A stretch of 64,000 bases of DNA. Origin: Selenomonas sp. AE3005. GTDB taxonomy: Bacteria > Bacillota > Negativicutes > Selenomonadales > Selenomonadaceae. A model generated the notes under the pieces. The model did not search any database. It saw nothing but the letters and a program-made list of their open reading frames with translations, and had not been told where the DNA came from. The stretch's first letter is position 1. Each line of letters begins with the position of its first letter. Of this stretch, positions 7,698-15,670 are shown in pieces. The stretch spans positions 1 to 64,000 of the forward strand of contig NZ_CAJODG010000012.1 of NCBI RefSeq assembly GCF_905233635.1, given 5' to 3'. The translations under genes and the position numbers were made by a program.

Positions 7698-9154
7698 CTG
7701 TCATCCCTCACAACTTTTATGGTCTGTAATGTGCTGTCCGCCGGCCCCACTACTTTAAGTCCGAGCTGCTGCATAGTCCTGATGTAGTCAAGCGCCGCCT
7801 TATCAATGACATCTCCCGGCGCGAGCAGGGGCACGCCCGGCGGATAAAACATAATTTGCTCCGCGGCAATACGCCCCTCAGCCTGAGTAAAGGGAATAAT
7901 CTCACCTGGCGCAAAGAAAGCCTCCCGGGGGCTCATTCCCAATTGTGGTACAGGCGGCACCCTGACCGGCAGTGTCAGCTTGGGCCGCCCTTTAAATCTT
8001 CCTGCCAGACCAGTCAGCGCCTGCAGCAAAATCTCTGTCTGTTCTGCTGTATCCGCATAGGAAATTATAAAGAGCAGATTATAGGCATCGGAAAGCTCAC
8101 ACTGAATTTTATACTCATGCCGCAGAATACTTTCTGCCTGTACACCGGTAATCCCCAGCTGGCGCAGGTTTACCGTCACCTTGGTTATGTCCAGGGATTC
8201 CCCGTCCGGCAGGTAATCAGCCCCAAAGGCCCACAGCCCCGGAATTTTATTTATCTCCCGGCGCAGCTCTGCCGCCAGTTTTACCGCCCGTCCCACCAAT
8301 TCAGGGCCGGACTCCGCCATCTGCAGCCGGGCAATATCCAGCGATGCCAACAGCAGCTGATTGGGGCTGGTGGATTGCAGCAGGCTGGCTGCCTCGCGCA
8401 CGCGCTGCACATCGACTCTGTCTTTGCGTACCAGCAGCATGGAGGTCTGCGTCATTGAACCAAGAATTTTGTGGGTGCTTTGTGCCGCCATATCAGCGCC
8501 GGCAGCCAAAGCCTGTGCCGGCAGCGCCGTGCTGAAATGCAAATGCGCCCCATGCGCCTCGTCCACGAGCAGCAGCATGTTCCTGCTATGAACCAGGTCG
8601 GCTGCGGCCTGCAGATCCATGGCCACCCCATAATAAGTAGGATATACCAGCAGCAATGCCCGGGCCTCGGGATTAGCGTCCACAGCCGCGGCAATATCAG
8701 CATAGCGCAGGCCCATGGGAATTCCCAGCTCTTCATCAATACGCGGCTGGATAAAGACCGGCGTTGCCCCGGTAAGTATCAGTCCGCCAATCAGCGAACG
8801 ATGGGCATTACGGGGGACAAGCACCTTGTCCCCGGGCTGCAAAGTCCCCATCAGCATGGCATGAATGGCCCCGCTGGTACCATTTATCATGAAATAAGCG
8901 GCATCTGCTCCATAGAGCTCTGCCGCAAGGTCTTGTGCATCTTTTATACACATTGTGGGCTCATGCAGGTCGTCCAGTTCCTCCATCAAAGATACTTCTT
9001 CGCGCAGCCCCTGCGGCGTTATAAGTTCCTGCAGCAGCTTATGCGCGCCGAGTCCCTGCTTGTGCCCCGGTGTATGAAAGGCGCGAGCGCCGTCACTGGC
9101 ATAGGCCTTCATGGCCTCCGCTATCGGCGCTCGCAATTGCTTATCTTCTGTCAT
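7694..9154 (-). CDS. Orn/Lys/Arg decarboxylase family protein (PLP, fold type I)
   Basis: Predicted 486-residue PLP-dependent amino-acid decarboxylase of the bacterial Orn/Lys/Arg family, here the short form without the N-terminal receiver-like wing domain. The PLP lysine is Lys229 in QSTHKILGSM; DEAHGAH (198-204) holds the PLP-ring aspartate and histidine; FHTPGHKQG (26-34) is the family N-terminal signature. Product (cadaverine, putrescine or agmatine) cannot be told. S. ruminantium is known for cadaverine in its peptidoglycan made by a different, fold-III enzyme. The close speA-like/tmk pairing is common in Firmicutes, and the gene overlaps tmk. Confidence 0.85.
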   Translation of the reverse strand: MTEDKQLRAPIAEAMKAYASDGARAFHTPGHKQGLGAHKLLQELITPQGLREEVSLMEELDDLHEPTMCIKDAQDLAAELYGADAAYFMINGTSGAIHAMLMGTLQPGDKVLVPRNAHRSLIGGLILTGATPVFIQPRIDEELGIPMGLRYADIAAAVDANPEARALLLVYPTYYGVAMDLQAAADLVHSRNMLLLVDEAHGAHLHFSTALPAQALAAGADMAAQSTHKILGSMTQTSMLLVRKDRVDVQRVREAASLLQSTSPNQLLLASLDIARLQMAESGPELVGRAVKLAAELRREINKIPGLWAFGADYLPDGESLDITKVTVNLRQLGITGVQAESILRHEYKIQCELSDAYNLLFIISYADTAEQTEILLQALTGLAGRFKGRPKLTLPVRVPPVPQLGMSPREAFFAPGEIIPFTQAEGRIAAEQIMFYPPGVPLLAPGDVIDKAALDYIRTMQQLGLKVVGPADSTLQTIKVVRDDR

Positions 9155-9157
9155 ATA

Positions 9158-10438
9158 TTACTGCCCTTTTTTCTTGTCCGGCGCCGGCTTAATCACCTTT
9201 ACGTCCTTGGTATCCACTATCGGAAGTTTATTGGGAATACGCAAATGCACACGGGTGCCTTCCCCGGGTGCCGACGTAATATTGAGCTCCGCGCCGATGA
9301 TTTTCGCCCGTTCGCGCATGCCCAGCAGGCCGAACCGTATTTCTTCTGCCGGCTCATCACCATCAGACTCAACCAGCCGCGCCTCTTTTTTCTCCCGTTC
9401 TTCCGGGTTAAAGCCCTTGCCATGGTCCTCAACGAGCACCGACAAAGCATTTGGTGAAAATAGCAGGCGTACCCTGACCTTATCTGTTTCCGCATGATTG
9501 ACCACATTGTTCAGAGATTCCTGTACAATGCGGAAAATGGCTATCTCGACGTGCTTAGGCAAATCATAAACCTTGCCGTCAACGGAAAAATCAATCGCCA
9601 GCATGCCACGTGACGCAATGCGGCCAATAAGCTGATTGAGCGCCGCCGTCAGTCCCAGGTCATCCAAAGCCATGGGACGCATATCGAAAATAACCTGCCG
9701 TACACTGCCCAGACAGTCACGCATTTGCTGGCGCAGTTCCTGCAGCGTCCGTTTGGCCTCGTCCGGGTCATAGTCCACCAATTTTTCCGCAATCGAGGTC
9801 TGGAAAATCAAATTGGCCAAATCCTGAGCCGGGCCATCATGCATTTCCCGGGAAATACGATAACGCTCCTCTTCCTGGGCCTTGATGATACGGGCGCCGA
9901 CAAACTTTTCCTTCTGTACCGCCTCTATCTTCCAGATAACACCGTTTACCTGCGTACTGAGATACGACAATACCGAACCCACTGCCAGGGCCAGATGCTC
10001 GGCCTGGGCCAGCATGGTCTGCAGGTTCCGCAGGCGCAGTTCCAACTTGTCACGCTGTGAACGCAGGTTTGCCTCTTTTTCCCGTTCTACACCCAAAGAT
10101 ACCTGAACGTTTTTTACCGCCTCATAGGACTCGCGCACCTTTTCCTCGGAGTAATCCTGAAAATTGCTGCTGACCTTGACGAGCCGCTGTTTTTCCTGCT
10201 GCTCCTGCTTGGTCAGCTCGTCCACCCGTTCGATGGTAATGTTAACCTGCTTTTTTAAATCTTCCAGCAGTTTGCGGCTGCTTTCCACTTCAGCGCGAGC
10301 AGTCTCGTAAATCTCAAAAATCTGCGTCTTATTGTCTTCAATTGTGCTAATCGTGTTATTTAATATATTCTTTAGTGACTGTCCCGGAATTCCGTCAAAC
10401 TCTGCCGGTACTTCCTGACTACCGCGCCGGTCTGCCAT
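9158..10438 (-). CDS. degS: DegS-like cytoplasmic sensor histidine kinase
   Basis: Predicted soluble two-component kinase, 426 residues. Residues ~20-140 form a coiled coil typical of the DegS sensor domain. The HisKA_3 phospho-acceptor is His200 in REMHDGPAQDLANL, and an ATPase domain follows with DHGKGF and GLLGMRERA motifs. A short tail rich in Lys/Asp ends the protein. No transmembrane segment is seen. Unlike the Bacillus arrangement there is no degU-type response regulator next to it; it sits as the second gene of an operon of nucleotide and rRNA functions. The ATG follows AGGAGG. Confidence 0.83.
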   Translation of the reverse strand: MADRRGSQEVPAEFDGIPGQSLKNILNNTISTIEDNKTQIFEIYETARAEVESSRKLLEDLKKQVNITIERVDELTKQEQQEKQRLVKVSSNFQDYSEEKVRESYEAVKNVQVSLGVEREKEANLRSQRDKLELRLRNLQTMLAQAEHLALAVGSVLSYLSTQVNGVIWKIEAVQKEKFVGARIIKAQEEERYRISREMHDGPAQDLANLIFQTSIAEKLVDYDPDEAKRTLQELRQQMRDCLGSVRQVIFDMRPMALDDLGLTAALNQLIGRIASRGMLAIDFSVDGKVYDLPKHVEIAIFRIVQESLNNVVNHAETDKVRVRLLFSPNALSVLVEDHGKGFNPEEREKKEARLVESDGDEPAEEIRFGLLGMRERAKIIGAELNITSAPGEGTRVHLRIPNKLPIVDTKDVKVIKPAPDKKKGQ

Positions 10439-10470
10439 AATTGCCTCCTATACCGCTAAGCCCAACCCAA

Positions 10471-10683
10471 TCACTTACGGCGCTTGCTGATAAGGCGAAT
10501 TACCCCCAAGCCCAGAAGTGCACCTGCCAGAATGTACAAATCATTCCAACGGAACAAGGAATCAATGCCATTGTCCTGCAGCTTGCTGTAAATTGCTAAG
10601 ACCACCAACAACACTACAAGTACATTGGTGATGAGTTTGCCATGAGTCTTGATAAAATCTATCTTCTCCACCCTCAATTCCAT
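10471..10683 (-). CDS. Small membrane protein, unknown
   Basis: A 70-residue protein with two hydrophobic segments (about 15-33 and 46-62) and a basic C-terminus ending SKRRK, so probably an inner-membrane hairpin. Not recognised. It starts the operon 32 bp ahead of the DegS-like kinase, so it could tether or modulate the kinase, but that is only position-based. The ribosome site in front of the ATG is weak. Repeat copy B begins 11 bp upstream. Confidence 0.6.
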   Translation of the reverse strand: MELRVEKIDFIKTHGKLITNVLVVLLVVLAIYSKLQDNGIDSLFRWNDLYILAGALLGLGVIRLISKRRK

Positions 10684-10694
10684 TTATATTGCTT

Positions 10695-10836
10695 TATAAC
10701 TCGGAACAAGATGTCTCCCACCTCTATAGGTGGCGAGTTACTTGTTTATTAACAGGCGGTGAGCAAATATCTCCCGCCTCGTTGAAACGCCAAGAGGAAG
10801 TTTTGCCTGCGGCAAAACTGGAACAACGGCGTTATA
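10695..10836. repeat. Dispersed palindromic repeat, copy B
   Basis: A 142-bp copy with ends TATAAC and CGTTATA. It retains both arms of the inner hairpin AGTTTTGCC/GGCAAAACT within AACGCC/GGCGTT. Its other module is remodelled to AACTCG/CGAGTT around CCACCT/AGGTGG, which keeps pairing although the sequence differs from other copies. It lies between a leftward operon and rightward ygbA, where it could separate two promoters. Confidence 0.8.
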
Positions 10837-10912
10837 AACTATCTGATATAAATTTAACTAAAAAACAGGGATAAGTCAAGAGTACATTACCTGTCAAAGA
10901 ACGCTTCTGCCC

Positions 10913-10955
10913 TTGCTTTTATTGGTAAATACCTTTAAAATATAAGGGTGTATTT
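10913..10955 (+). promoter_or_regulatory. Candidate ygbA promoter with overlapping inverted repeat
   Basis: TTGCTT (10913-10918), a 17-bp spacer and TAAAAT (10936-10941). An imperfect inverted repeat with ends AAATAC and GTATTT (10927-10955) covers the -10 box, a position suited to a repressor. YgbA homologues are nitric-oxide-induced in other bacteria; the regulator here is unknown. Confidence 0.45.
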
Positions 10956-10985
10956 ATATTAACCATATCGAAAGGTGATACGACA

Positions 10986-11447
10986 ATGAGCATTTTTTCC
11001 CGTTTTCTGCCCAAACGCAAACCGGTAGAAATTAAAAACAATATGCCTAAAGAAAAGGAAAACATCAAAAAGACCTTTGGTGTATACTGCCACAGCCATC
11101 ATGACACCAAAGGCGATAAACTCTGCCCCAAATGTACGGCCCTGCTGGCCACGGTCATGACCAAGATGAACCGCTGCCCCTACGGCATCACCAAGCCCAT
11201 CTGCGACCGCTGCGACCGCACCGCTATCTGCTTTGGTGCCAAACAGGCGCAGGAATTCATCGCCATCATGAACGGCAGCCAAAAGCGCATGTTCCTGTCC
11301 CATCCCATGATGGCCATCAAGCACAAACTGGCAAGCATGGGTGTTGATTATGCCAAGTATCAGCAAGCCAAAAAAATTGACGACAAAGTAAAGGCCAAAG
11401 AGGCCGCTGCCAAAAAGCGTGCCAAAGAACGCAAGGACAACAAATAA
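10986..11447 (+). CDS. YgbA-like protein, nitrous-oxide-stimulated promoter family
   Basis: A 153-residue cytoplasmic protein of the YgbA family (PF11756), linked in enterobacteria to recovery from nitrosative stress. Conserved cysteines are Cys35, Cys47, Cys50, Cys64, Cys73, Cys76 and Cys82, arranged as CPKC, RCPYG and KPICDRC, suggesting an Fe-S or zinc site. The last ~35 residues are a Lys/Ala-rich tail that is not part of the family core. GAAAGGTG precedes the ATG. The gene stands alone, convergent with ftsW. The window also carries hcp, another nitrosative-stress gene, 16 kb away. Confidence 0.8.
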   Translation: MSIFSRFLPKRKPVEIKNNMPKEKENIKKTFGVYCHSHHDTKGDKLCPKCTALLATVMTKMNRCPYGITKPICDRCDRTAICFGAKQAQEFIAIMNGSQKRMFLSHPMMAIKHKLASMGVDYAKYQQAKKIDDKVKAKEAAAKKRAKERKDNK

Positions 11448-11488
11448 TTAACATGGCACTTTACCGTGACAAGAGCCTGCCGGCTGAC

Positions 11489-11504
11489 ATTTGACATGTC
11501 AAAT
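11489..11504. other. Perfect 16-bp palindrome between ygbA and ftsW
   Basis: ATTTGACATGTCAAAT reads identically on both strands. It lies 42 bp after the ygbA stop codon, between convergent genes and just before the ftsW terminator. It lacks a T-tract, so it looks more like a protein-binding or structural site than a terminator. Confidence 0.5.
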
Positions 11505-11508
11505 ATGA

Positions 11509-11551
11509 CAAAAGCCCTGGGTACTGATGGTCATATCATCAGCACCCAGGG
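11509..11551 (-). terminator. Terminator of the FtsW/RodA gene
   Basis: Hairpin with stem ACCCAGGG/CCCTGGGT extended by CTGATG/CATCAG, followed on the minus strand by CTTTT. It lies just after the FtsW/RodA stop codon and may also serve ygbA from the other side. Confidence 0.75.
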
Positions 11552-11568
11552 TTTCTTAATATATACTG

Positions 11569-12756
11569 TTATTTCACCCGTCGCAAATGCGGCTTTGCCT
11601 CAACATGCTCTGCCGGCTGCTTTTGCGCCAGTTTACGCTTTTCCTCAGCCAGCAGGCCCTTGTCACAAATATTTAAGAGCATCCCCATGGCTATCATCGA
11701 CACCAGCAGGGAGGAACCGCCATAACTGATAAACGGCAGCGGTACACCAACCACGGGCAGCAGGCCGCCAACCATCATGATATTAGCCACAGCCTGACCG
11801 GCAATGAGTATCATAATCCCCGTAGCCAGCATCTGTCCGTATTCATCGGGGGCCCGATTAGCCACACGGACACAGAACAGCACGAGCATGGCCAGTAAAA
11901 TGCAGACCATAATGGCGCCCATATAGCCATGTTCCTGACAGAAGATAGCAAAGGCGAAGTCGGTATGTGCCTCCGGCAGGTATTCATACTTACTGACACC
12001 TTCGCCCAGGCCCATGCCCCAAAAGCCGCCGGAACCGATGGTGGACAGTGACTGCACCATCTGGTAGCCCATGCCCTGCGCGTCGCCCCAGGGGTCATAC
12101 CACACCTTCAAGCGGGCCAGGCGGTAAGGCTGCATGAATATCATGACCGCCGCCAGCGCCAGCACACCACCGCCCAAAGCGAATACATACGACAGGGACA
12201 TACCGGCCACCACCGCCATTATCAGCGGTACACCTAAGACGATAACCGCCGTTCCCATATCAGGTTCCAGCTCTATCAGGGCAAACATTGCCGCAATAAT
12301 TAAATAATGCGGATTTAGCACATTTTTTAAGGAATTGGCCGTTCCCCGTTTTATCCTTGATGACAAAACTGAGGCCGCTATCATCAAGCCCACCAGCTTG
12401 GCCAGTTCAGCCGGCTGCGCACCAAAGAGCCAGCGCCTAGCGCCATTTACTTCTGTACCAACCACCAGCACCGCTGCCAGGGACAGGAACGTCACCAGAA
12501 TAACGGAGACCATCAGCGGCCCGCGCAGTGACCGCCAGCGGCGATAGCTGATTTTGCGAAAAATGACAAAGAGCACCAGCCCCAAAGCCATAACCATAAC
12601 ATGACGCCGGAGAAAGTGGTACGGATTTTCAAAATCCGTAGTAGCCAGGACGAAACTGGAGCTAAAAACATTGATGGTGCCCAGTACCAGCAGCACCACC
12701 ATGATGACCATTATCGGTTCAGCATCGTTATTCCACAGCTTCTTCCGAATACGCAT
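11569..12756 (-). CDS. FtsW/RodA/SpoVE family peptidoglycan polymerase
   Basis: A 395-residue SEDS-family membrane glycosyltransferase that polymerises lipid II in division or elongation. About ten membrane segments are evident; family signatures include NGARRWL near residue 125 and the C-terminal GGSSLLVSM loop. The gene is not in a division cluster here, so FtsW versus RodA cannot be assigned. The tail after residue ~365 is basic and cytoplasmic. A hairpin sits directly upstream of its AAGGAGG site (12770-12802). It follows trmB on the same strand. Confidence 0.88.
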   Translation of the reverse strand: MRIRKKLWNNDAEPIMVIMVVLLVLGTINVFSSSFVLATTDFENPYHFLRRHVMVMALGLVLFVIFRKISYRRWRSLRGPLMVSVILVTFLSLAAVLVVGTEVNGARRWLFGAQPAELAKLVGLMIAASVLSSRIKRGTANSLKNVLNPHYLIIAAMFALIELEPDMGTAVIVLGVPLIMAVVAGMSLSYVFALGGGVLALAAVMIFMQPYRLARLKVWYDPWGDAQGMGYQMVQSLSTIGSGGFWGMGLGEGVSKYEYLPEAHTDFAFAIFCQEHGYMGAIMVCILLAMLVLFCVRVANRAPDEYGQMLATGIMILIAGQAVANIMMVGGLLPVVGVPLPFISYGGSSLLVSMIAMGMLLNICDKGLLAEEKRKLAQKQPAEHVEAKPHLRRVK

Positions 12757-12769
12757 TACATTGCCTCCT

Positions 12770-12802
12770 TTAGGACGTGCTGTAAAAAGCTAAGCGTCCT
12801 AA
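12770..12802 (-). other. Hairpin abutting the ribosome site of the FtsW/RodA gene
   Basis: TTAGGACG (12770-12777) pairs with CGTCCTAA (12795-12802) in the gap between trmB and the FtsW/RodA gene. The stem ends directly next to AAGGAGG. There is no T-tract, so it may act as an RNA stabiliser or translational control rather than a terminator. Confidence 0.5.
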
Positions 12803-12808
12803 CCGCCC

Positions 12809-13459
12809 TCACTCAAAAATGACTTCACAGCGATTGATTTTCTCACCGAAACCGCTGAATTTACGTTCATACTCAGTCATAATATTGTCCGGCCGGTTTT
12901 CAGCATGCAAGTCAAAGGACACATCCTGCACTTTCAGCTGCGCCTCCGCAAACTGTTCCAGCGAGAAATCAAAGAGTGGACGATTATCCGTCTTGAAATG
13001 CAGCTGGCCAGGCTTTTTCAGCAGGCGGCGGTATTTTTCCAAAAAGCCCACATGCGTGAGGCGGCGTTTGGCGTGGCGTTTCTTCGGCCAGGGGTCACAG
13101 AAGTTTACATAGAAACGGTCCACTTCCCCCTCCGCAAAAATATTTTCAATCCCATTGATGTCAAAAACCAGCAGCCGCACGTTGCTGAGTCCCTTTTCTG
13201 CCACTTTCTTGGCCGCAGAGTAGAGCACGTCCTGCTGGGCCTCAATCCCGATATAGTTTATCCCGGGGTTGCGTTCCGCCAGCTGTGTGATAAAATCCCC
13301 CTTGCCAGTCCCGAGTTCTACATGCAGCGGTGCCTTACGGCCGAAGATTTCACTCCACTGGCCTTTTTTCTCCTCACCGATCTCCTGGTCTTTGCTGATA
13401 ACAAAGGCATCAAATTCATGGATGGCCTCATCCACCCAGGGCTTTCTACGTAAACGCAC
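12809..13459 (-). CDS. trmB: tRNA (guanine-N7-)-methyltransferase TrmB
   Basis: Makes m7G46 in tRNA variable loops, using SAM. The 216-residue product has the normal family length when started at the GTG at 13459, which follows AAGGAGA by 6 nt; an in-frame extension to 13609 overlaps the upstream gene and is rejected. Motifs: ELGTGKGDFI (SAM binding), YIGIEAQ, FCDPWPKKRHAKRRL (catalytic and tRNA-binding) and a C-terminal TEYERKF. It begins 11 bp after the stop codon of the AcoR-like regulator. Confidence 0.93.
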   Translation of the reverse strand: MRLRRKPWVDEAIHEFDAFVISKDQEIGEEKKGQWSEIFGRKAPLHVELGTGKGDFITQLAERNPGINYIGIEAQQDVLYSAAKKVAEKGLSNVRLLVFDINGIENIFAEGEVDRFYVNFCDPWPKKRHAKRRLTHVGFLEKYRRLLKKPGQLHFKTDNRPLFDFSLEQFAEAQLKVQDVSFDLHAENRPDNIMTEYERKFSGFGEKINRCEVIFE

Positions 13460-13470
13460 AATCTTTCTCC

Positions 13471-15387
13471 TTACTTCTTTTCCAATCCATACTTCTTCAA
13501 ATAACGGTAAAGTGTCACGCGGCTGACATTCAAGAGATTGGCCAGCCGGCTCACATTGCCGCCGGCTGCCTGCCAGGCCTTGACAAAGACGTCCTTGTCT
13601 TCCTTCCACTTGTTATCGGGCTTTACATCCCCCATCAGACTGATGTCATTGGGGTTGATAACGTCATCATTCGTGTTGAAGAACGCATACTCCAGCACGC
13701 TTTGCAGCTGTTTGATATTACCGGGCCAATCATACTCACGGAGCACCTTTTCCGTTTCCGGCAGGATTTTCTTCGGTGCCATTTGATGCTGTTCCGCCAA
13801 TTCGCTGACAATATGCGCGGCCAGCTTGGGAATGTCCTCCCGACGGCTGCGCAGAGCCGGCACCCGAATTACACTCTTGGACAGAGCCTCATACAATTCA
13901 CCATCAAACAAGCCGCGCTCCGTCAGGCGTTTCAAATCGCTGTCGCAGGCAGCGATAATGCGCACGTCAATATGGCGTTCCACCGTCTCGCCTACGCGGC
14001 AGGCTTTGCCGGTGGCCAGAGCCTTGGCCAGTGACTTGGCGATAGGCTTGGGCATTTTTTCAATTTCGTCAAGGAAAAGCGTACCACCGGAGGCCAGTTC
14101 CAAACGCCCCTGATGGCTGACTTCGGCGTTTAACACCACGCCGAACAGTTCCTGCTCCAAAAGCTCCTGCGTAGTATCGCCGCAGCGCAGGGTAATCAAC
14201 GGACCGGCAGCCCGGTTGCTGGCCTGATGAATGCCATGAGCCATACGCTGCTTGCCTGTTCCGGCCTCGCCCTGAATGAGGACATGATGTTTGTTCTTGG
14301 CTACCCGGGCAGCCTTGCCGCGCACGCTGGCAAAAGTCGTCCCCTCGCCCACCATGGAGCCCAGACTGTACTTAGCCGTGTAACCGGCGGCATGTGCCAC
14401 GAGTGTACGCAGGTCCTCAATCGGCATGGACACGACCACGACGCTCTGCACGGCCTGGTCCTCATCGCGCTCCAAAGGAACTACCGTGGTGATATCTTCA
14501 TACGTCTTAGCCGGTGTAATCCAGGTAACTTCCTTATTAAAAGATGGAATCCCCCTAAAACCCTTGTAAATTGGCGTATGCTGGTAATTCATGATGACGT
14601 CATTAAGATTTGACGTACGATGGGTGCCGGGTTCACGTTTGGCCCCGATACCTTCCAAACGCGTGTGACCGAGCTTGTTGGCATAAGCCACCTCGCCGCC
14701 GGGCAGCACATGGTACACAGCAAAGGGCGTTGAATCGAGAATCGCCTCATCAGCCTTGATACGGATAGCGTCATTCAAGTGGCTCTCCAGCGCCGTCCGC
14801 ATGGTAAAGAGCAGGGAAATAACCGCATCCTGCGGCATAGCAACCTGTTCCATGGATACCAGGGTGATGATGTAATGCAGTTCACCACCGACCATAACCG
14901 GCGCCGAGCAGGCGTCACCCAGCTGACATTCCTTAACCCACATTTCTGGGCCAAACATCCAAAACGGCGCCTTATGTTCCATCGCCACGCTGATAGATGA
15001 TGTACCCACATGTTCAATGCCGACATTAGCACCTTCAATTTCCCCCGGCGTCATCTGATAGAACGGCAGGGAGTAACTTTTAAGCACCGTAGAATCCGCG
15101 TCAATCAGCAACAGACTAAGATTGTATTCCTGAAAGAATTCCTTAATGCCGTCACTCAGATGAGCCAAATAAGAAATTGCATCCTCATGCTTGGCCTGAA
15201 GTTCATGGAATTCTTCCCGGGACAGCAAATGCGCAATTTTCATCTTTTCCAGCCCCACGCCATAACGCTTGCTCTGCTGCCAGGAATCAGCTACCCAGGG
15301 ATGCACATTAGGGTCCAGTACGCCTTCCTGGGCAAATTTTTCATAATAAGCCTCGAGTTTTGTCCGACTACGATGCTCTCTAATCAT
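13471..15387 (-). CDS. AcoR/DhaR-like regulator with AAA+ domain lacking GAFTGA
   Basis: A 638-residue transcription regulator: an N-terminal GAF-like sensor (~60-210), a PAS-like segment (~220-320), an AAA+ domain (~350-590) and a Fis-type helix-turn-helix near 610-634. Walker A is GEAGTGKQ (373-380) and Walker B GGTLFLDE (434-441). The loop that should carry GAFTGA, the sigma-54 contact, is absent: after ELFG (413-416) the chain runs VVLNAEVSHQGRLELASG. It therefore probably does not activate sigma-54 polymerase, as with TyrR. The effector is unknown. ATG follows AGGAGG. It is divergent from the glucosaminidase gene across a 283-bp gap. Confidence 0.82.
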   Translation of the reverse strand: MIREHRSRTKLEAYYEKFAQEGVLDPNVHPWVADSWQQSKRYGVGLEKMKIAHLLSREEFHELQAKHEDAISYLAHLSDGIKEFFQEYNLSLLLIDADSTVLKSYSLPFYQMTPGEIEGANVGIEHVGTSSISVAMEHKAPFWMFGPEMWVKECQLGDACSAPVMVGGELHYIITLVSMEQVAMPQDAVISLLFTMRTALESHLNDAIRIKADEAILDSTPFAVYHVLPGGEVAYANKLGHTRLEGIGAKREPGTHRTSNLNDVIMNYQHTPIYKGFRGIPSFNKEVTWITPAKTYEDITTVVPLERDEDQAVQSVVVVSMPIEDLRTLVAHAAGYTAKYSLGSMVGEGTTFASVRGKAARVAKNKHHVLIQGEAGTGKQRMAHGIHQASNRAAGPLITLRCGDTTQELLEQELFGVVLNAEVSHQGRLELASGGTLFLDEIEKMPKPIAKSLAKALATGKACRVGETVERHIDVRIIAACDSDLKRLTERGLFDGELYEALSKSVIRVPALRSRREDIPKLAAHIVSELAEQHQMAPKKILPETEKVLREYDWPGNIKQLQSVLEYAFFNTNDDVINPNDISLMGDVKPDNKWKEDKDVFVKAWQAAGGNVSRLANLLNVSRVTLYRYLKKYGLEKK

Positions 15388-15474
15388 TTTTTATCCTCCT
15401 AAATCTATGTAATATCTATGCCATTTCTGCAGATTTTCACCCACATCTTTTAGTCATTTGTCATATATCGTAAC

Positions 15475-15566
15475 TTACATTTTAACAAGCCTGCATACTT
15501 ACTGCAACCGCTTTGATGAAAAAAGTTTACATTTTAATAAAAAAATCTCTAAAAAAGCGTAAACCT
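15475..15566. promoter_or_regulatory. Candidate regulatory region between divergent genes
   Basis: The 283-bp gap 15388-15670 holds two direct copies of TTACATTTTAA (15475-15485 and 15527-15537). GTTTAC and GTAAAC border an AT-rich stretch at roughly 15526-15566. A TATAAT box lies near 15636 for the rightward gene. These could be sites for the adjacent AcoR-like regulator; nothing else is evident in the gap. Confidence 0.35.
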
Positions 15567-15670
15567 GACGTGACACACCTTCCTGCAAAATCCCCAATTC
15601 CAAAACTCCCCTGTCCAGCCATGATATAAAGTGCTATAATTTAAGAAACTATTATTTAGGAGGTTTTACC

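Noticed and set aside
8471..9457. Long rightward frame opposite the decarboxylase and kinase genes
   Set aside because: It crosses two well-supported leftward genes and shows no recognisable motif.
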